From NCBI GenBank assembly GCA_947476145.1, contig CANJPH010000010.1, positions 1-64,000 on the forward strand: a stretch of DNA of 64,000 nt, written 5' to 3'. Shown here piece after piece: positions 62,088 to 64,000 of this stretch. Within the stretch, counting starts at the first letter, position 1, and every line of letters begins with the position of its first letter. This stretch comes from Bacteroidota bacterium. Its GTDB lineage: Bacteria > Bacteroidota > Bacteroidia > Chitinophagales > Chitinophagaceae. The notes under the pieces were generated by a model. It was given only the letters and a program-made list of their open reading frames with translations. It did no database searches and was not told where the DNA came from. The position numbers and the translations under genes are program-made.

Positions 62088-62848
62088 TAGTTGGAATGCT
62101 TAGTTAAAAATGTAGACAATAAATTGTTAAACTCATCAGGCACTTCCATCATGGGCGCATGACCACATTTATCAATAAAATGCAATTCACTTTGCGGTAT
62201 CAATTTATGAAACTCTTCCGCCACAAAAGGAGGTGTAACGATATCATTCTTTCCCCAAATTAAACAAGTAGGTATTTTTATTTGATTCAATTCCTCTCCT
62301 AAATTATTTCTAATGGCACTTTTAGCCAATGCAATAATTTTGATTACTTTAATTCGGTTTCTGGTAATTTCAAAAACCTCATCCACCAATTCGGTGGTTG
62401 CAACAGCTGGGTCATAAAAAGTTTGAGCTGTTTTATTTTTTATGTATTCGTAATCACCACGCTTTGGATAAGAATCTCCCATTGCATTTTCAAACAAACC
62501 ACTACTCCCTGTTAAGGTTAATGATTTAAGTCTTTCTGGATGCTTAAGAGCATATACCAAACCTACATGACCGCCCAAGGAATTCCCCAATAAATGTATT
62601 TGTTTATAATCCTTGAACTCAATAAACTGAGTAACATGTTTTGCTAAACCTGATACACTCGTATGTAAAATATCTAAGTCAAATAATGGCAAAATAGGAA
62701 CAATCACTTTATGCGTGGTCCTAAATTTTTCAATTAAATCCGAAAAATTACTTAGTGCACCAAAAAGTCCATGAAGTAGCATCAAAGGCTCCCCTTCACC
62801 CACTTCCAAATAATCAAACTTATCCTCTTTTTTAATTTCGTATTCCAT
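62087..62848 (-). CDS. Alpha/beta fold hydrolase
   Basis: 253 residues. The serine nucleophile is in GNSLGGHVGL, the oxyanion loop in LLHGLFGALSNF, the Asp in GKNDIVTPP and the His in CGHAPMMEVP, so the triad is complete. ATG at 62848 (MEYEIKK) is chosen over ATT further upstream. The substrate is unknown. It heads the minus-strand hydrolase - CBS - POTRA - nadK run. Confidence 0.88.
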   Translation of the reverse strand: MEYEIKKEDKFDYLEVGEGEPLMLLHGLFGALSNFSDLIEKFRTTHKVIVPILPLFDLDILHTSVSGLAKHVTQFIEFKDYKQIHLLGNSLGGHVGLVYALKHPERLKSLTLTGSSGLFENAMGDSYPKRGDYEYIKNKTAQTFYDPAVATTELVDEVFEITRNRIKVIKIIALAKSAIRNNLGEELNQIKIPTCLIWGKNDIVTPPFVAEEFHKLIPQSELHFIDKCGHAPMMEVPDEFNNLLSTFLTKHSN

Positions 62849-62959
62849 ATCAATCAATATGAATAAAGATAGTCAATTCAAGGGAAAAATCGCCTGGCTT
62901 TACGAATCAAGGTGACCCAAAATTGATTTGTTAACATTTTGGTAAAATATAGAAATTAG

Positions 62960-63475
62960 CTATTTAAGCGGATTGGAAAAAGTGGCAATATTTTGCTTTA
63001 TAAAGGGGAGCCAACCACCCATTTTGCCAATCAAAGTTGGCCACCAACTATTCAAATAAGCATAGGAATAGGTTGCTTTCATTTTGGCTGCTTCTATTAC
63101 CCCAAGCAATTGTAAAAAGTACACCACCGCACTTAAGATGGTAAAATAAATAAACCCATATAAAACAATACCCAATAACTTATTAAGCCACCCCAGCATC
63201 AGCCACTGAGCTCCTTGTTGTAAAAATGCCGAAACCCATCTTAATGCAAATAACACGGCAATAAGAACAATTAAAAAGGAAATAAATGGTAAAAAATGAG
63301 AAGCAATTTTTGTATACTCTTTTAATTGACGTGCTACAAATCCAGCAAATTGAAATGCCAATACAAGGCCAATAAATAAGGACATAAAAGAGACCACTGC
63401 TCTGATAAGCCCGTTCTTATAGCCTTGTAAAATGGCAATCACCAAAATCGTTCCAGTTAATAAATCCAACCACAT
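62960..63475 (-). CDS. CvpA family membrane protein
   Basis: 171 residues with four hydrophobic segments (LLTGTILVIAILQGYKNGLIRAVVSF at the start). The GxxxGLIRA-type opening is the CvpA mark. In enterics it is linked to colicin V export and envelope integrity. It starts 3 bases after the yqeY-type stop, so they are cotranscribed. Confidence 0.88.
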   Translation of the reverse strand: MWLDLLTGTILVIAILQGYKNGLIRAVVSFMSLFIGLVLAFQFAGFVARQLKEYTKIASHFLPFISFLIVLIAVLFALRWVSAFLQQGAQWLMLGWLNKLLGIVLYGFIYFTILSAVVYFLQLLGVIEAAKMKATYSYAYLNSWWPTLIGKMGGWLPFIKQNIATFSNPLK

Positions 63476-63478
63476 AAG

Positions 63479-63931
63479 CTAGTTGGTAAGTAGTTCTTTG
63501 GTGATCGCTGAAATAACCTTTCCGTCTGCTTGTCCGGCTAATTGCTTACTTGCAACGCCCATTACCTTACCCAAATCCTGAGGACCGGCAGCACCTACTT
63601 GTGCAATGATTTCTTGAAGTACTTTTTTTATTTCGGCCTCGCCCATTTGTGCTGGCAAGAACTTTTCAATCACTGCAATTTCTTCCGATTCTTTAACTGC
63701 TAAATCCGGTCTATTTTGTTGTTCATAAATAGATAAAGAATCCTTTCTTTGTTTTACCAGTTTTTGTAACAATTTCATTTCCACATCTGCAGAAATTTCA
63801 CCATTGGCACCGGGTTCTGTTTTTGCTTTAATAATTTCTGCTTTAATAGCTCTTAACCCTCTTAATAAAGCCTCATCCTTGTTTTTCATAGCATCTTTCA
63901 TTAAAGACATTACTTCTGTTTCTAAACTCAT
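63479..63931 (-). CDS. GatB/YqeY domain protein
   Basis: 150 residues, all-helical YqeY type. LETEVMSLMKDAMKNKDEALLRGLRAIKAEI and LLQKLVKQRKDSLSIYEQQNRPDLAVKE are family patterns, and the end matches VMGVASKQLAGQADGKVISAITKELL. It resembles the tRNA-binding tail of GatB, but its task is unclear. Confidence 0.9.
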   Translation of the reverse strand: MSLETEVMSLMKDAMKNKDEALLRGLRAIKAEIIKAKTEPGANGEISADVEMKLLQKLVKQRKDSLSIYEQQNRPDLAVKESEEIAVIEKFLPAQMGEAEIKKVLQEIIAQVGAAGPQDLGKVMGVASKQLAGQADGKVISAITKELLTN

Positions 63932-63939
63932 AATTTTTA

Positions 63940-64000
63940 TTATTTTGGATTTTGATCAATTTGAGAAGCTCTGAATTTTTGATAAAACAATTTCGCAAAG
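63940..64000 (-). CDS. Possible 3' end of an upstream gene, cut by window
   Basis: On the minus strand an open frame enters from the window edge and ends at 63940 with ...FAKLFYQKFRASQIDQNPK. Its stop is 8 bases before the yqeY-type start, a spacing typical here. With only 20 codons I cannot identify it and it may be spurious. Confidence 0.3.
   Translation of the reverse strand, partial: FAKLFYQKFRASQIDQNPK

Noticed and set aside
1-64000. CRISPR array, tRNA, rRNA, insertion sequence or prophage
   Set aside because: I found no direct-repeat array, cloverleaf-like gene, transposase or phage gene while reading both strands. Small RNAs without obvious structure could still be missed.

Overview
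The window looks like chromosomal core sequence from a low-GC member of the Bacteroidota, probably a freshwater or soil Chitinophagales/Chitinophagaceae-type organism. The reasons are the TAnnTTTG promoter -7 boxes (with no obvious Shine-Dalgarno sites), the gene order nadK - DUF6089 - uppS - bamA - ompH - ompH - murI, a methionine synthase split into two genes, a tiny ribosomal protein bTHX gene after an HU gene, and many Bacteroidota-type families (DUF4286, DUF2007, TIGR02757, LptC lipoprotein). The family placement is inferred by reading, not by a search. I saw no rRNA, tRNA, CRISPR array, insertion sequence or prophage.

Layout. 1-4 kb: the end of a GHL10 glycoside-hydrolase-like gene cut by the window edge, a KUP potassium transporter and a SRPBCC protein. 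4-9.9 kb: a UvrD-type helicase fused to a RecB-type nuclease, a lipoprotein, recR and a YceI protein. 9.9-13.8 kb: the two-part metH preceded by a structured leader with a terminator-like hairpin. 14-18.2 kb: LOG protein, secreted unknown, xth, DUF4286, HU, bTHX and a small membrane protein. 18.2-21 kb: a minus-strand operon GT2 - meaB - GT87. 21-28 kb: coaX, an outer-membrane protein, lptC, a CorC/HlyC protein, tatC, rpiB and an M28 peptidase. 28-39.5 kb: deoxyhypusine-synthase-like gene, SdpI-like protein, metB, TIGR02757, SDR, YjjG, psd, cdsA, DUF2007, CPBP protease, dusB, glutathione peroxidase and aldehyde dehydrogenase.

39.7-50.3 kb is the most distinctive region: a block of oxidised-sugar genes. 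It holds two Gfo/Idh/MocA dehydrogenases, three sugar-phosphate-isomerase-like TIM barrels, a GMC oxidoreductase with its Tat-tagged small subunit, a c-type cytochrome lipoprotein and a secreted DUF1080 protein. Together these fit oxidation of glycosides to 3-keto sugars in the periplasm, cleavage there, and processing both in the periplasm and the cytoplasm. Several members carry twin-arginine signals while their paralogues do not, so the set appears divided between two compartments.

50.3-64 kb: tadA, superoxide dismutase, then a long minus-strand run of envelope and housekeeping genes: yqeY and cvpA, alpha/beta hydrolase, a CBS protein, a POTRA/beta-barrel protein, nadK, DUF6089, uppS, bamA, two Skp/OmpH chaperones, murI, rpmH, rnpA and yidD. 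Genes are tightly packed: no gap exceeds 300 bases, several convergent pairs share or abut stop codons, and hairpin terminators separate many units.
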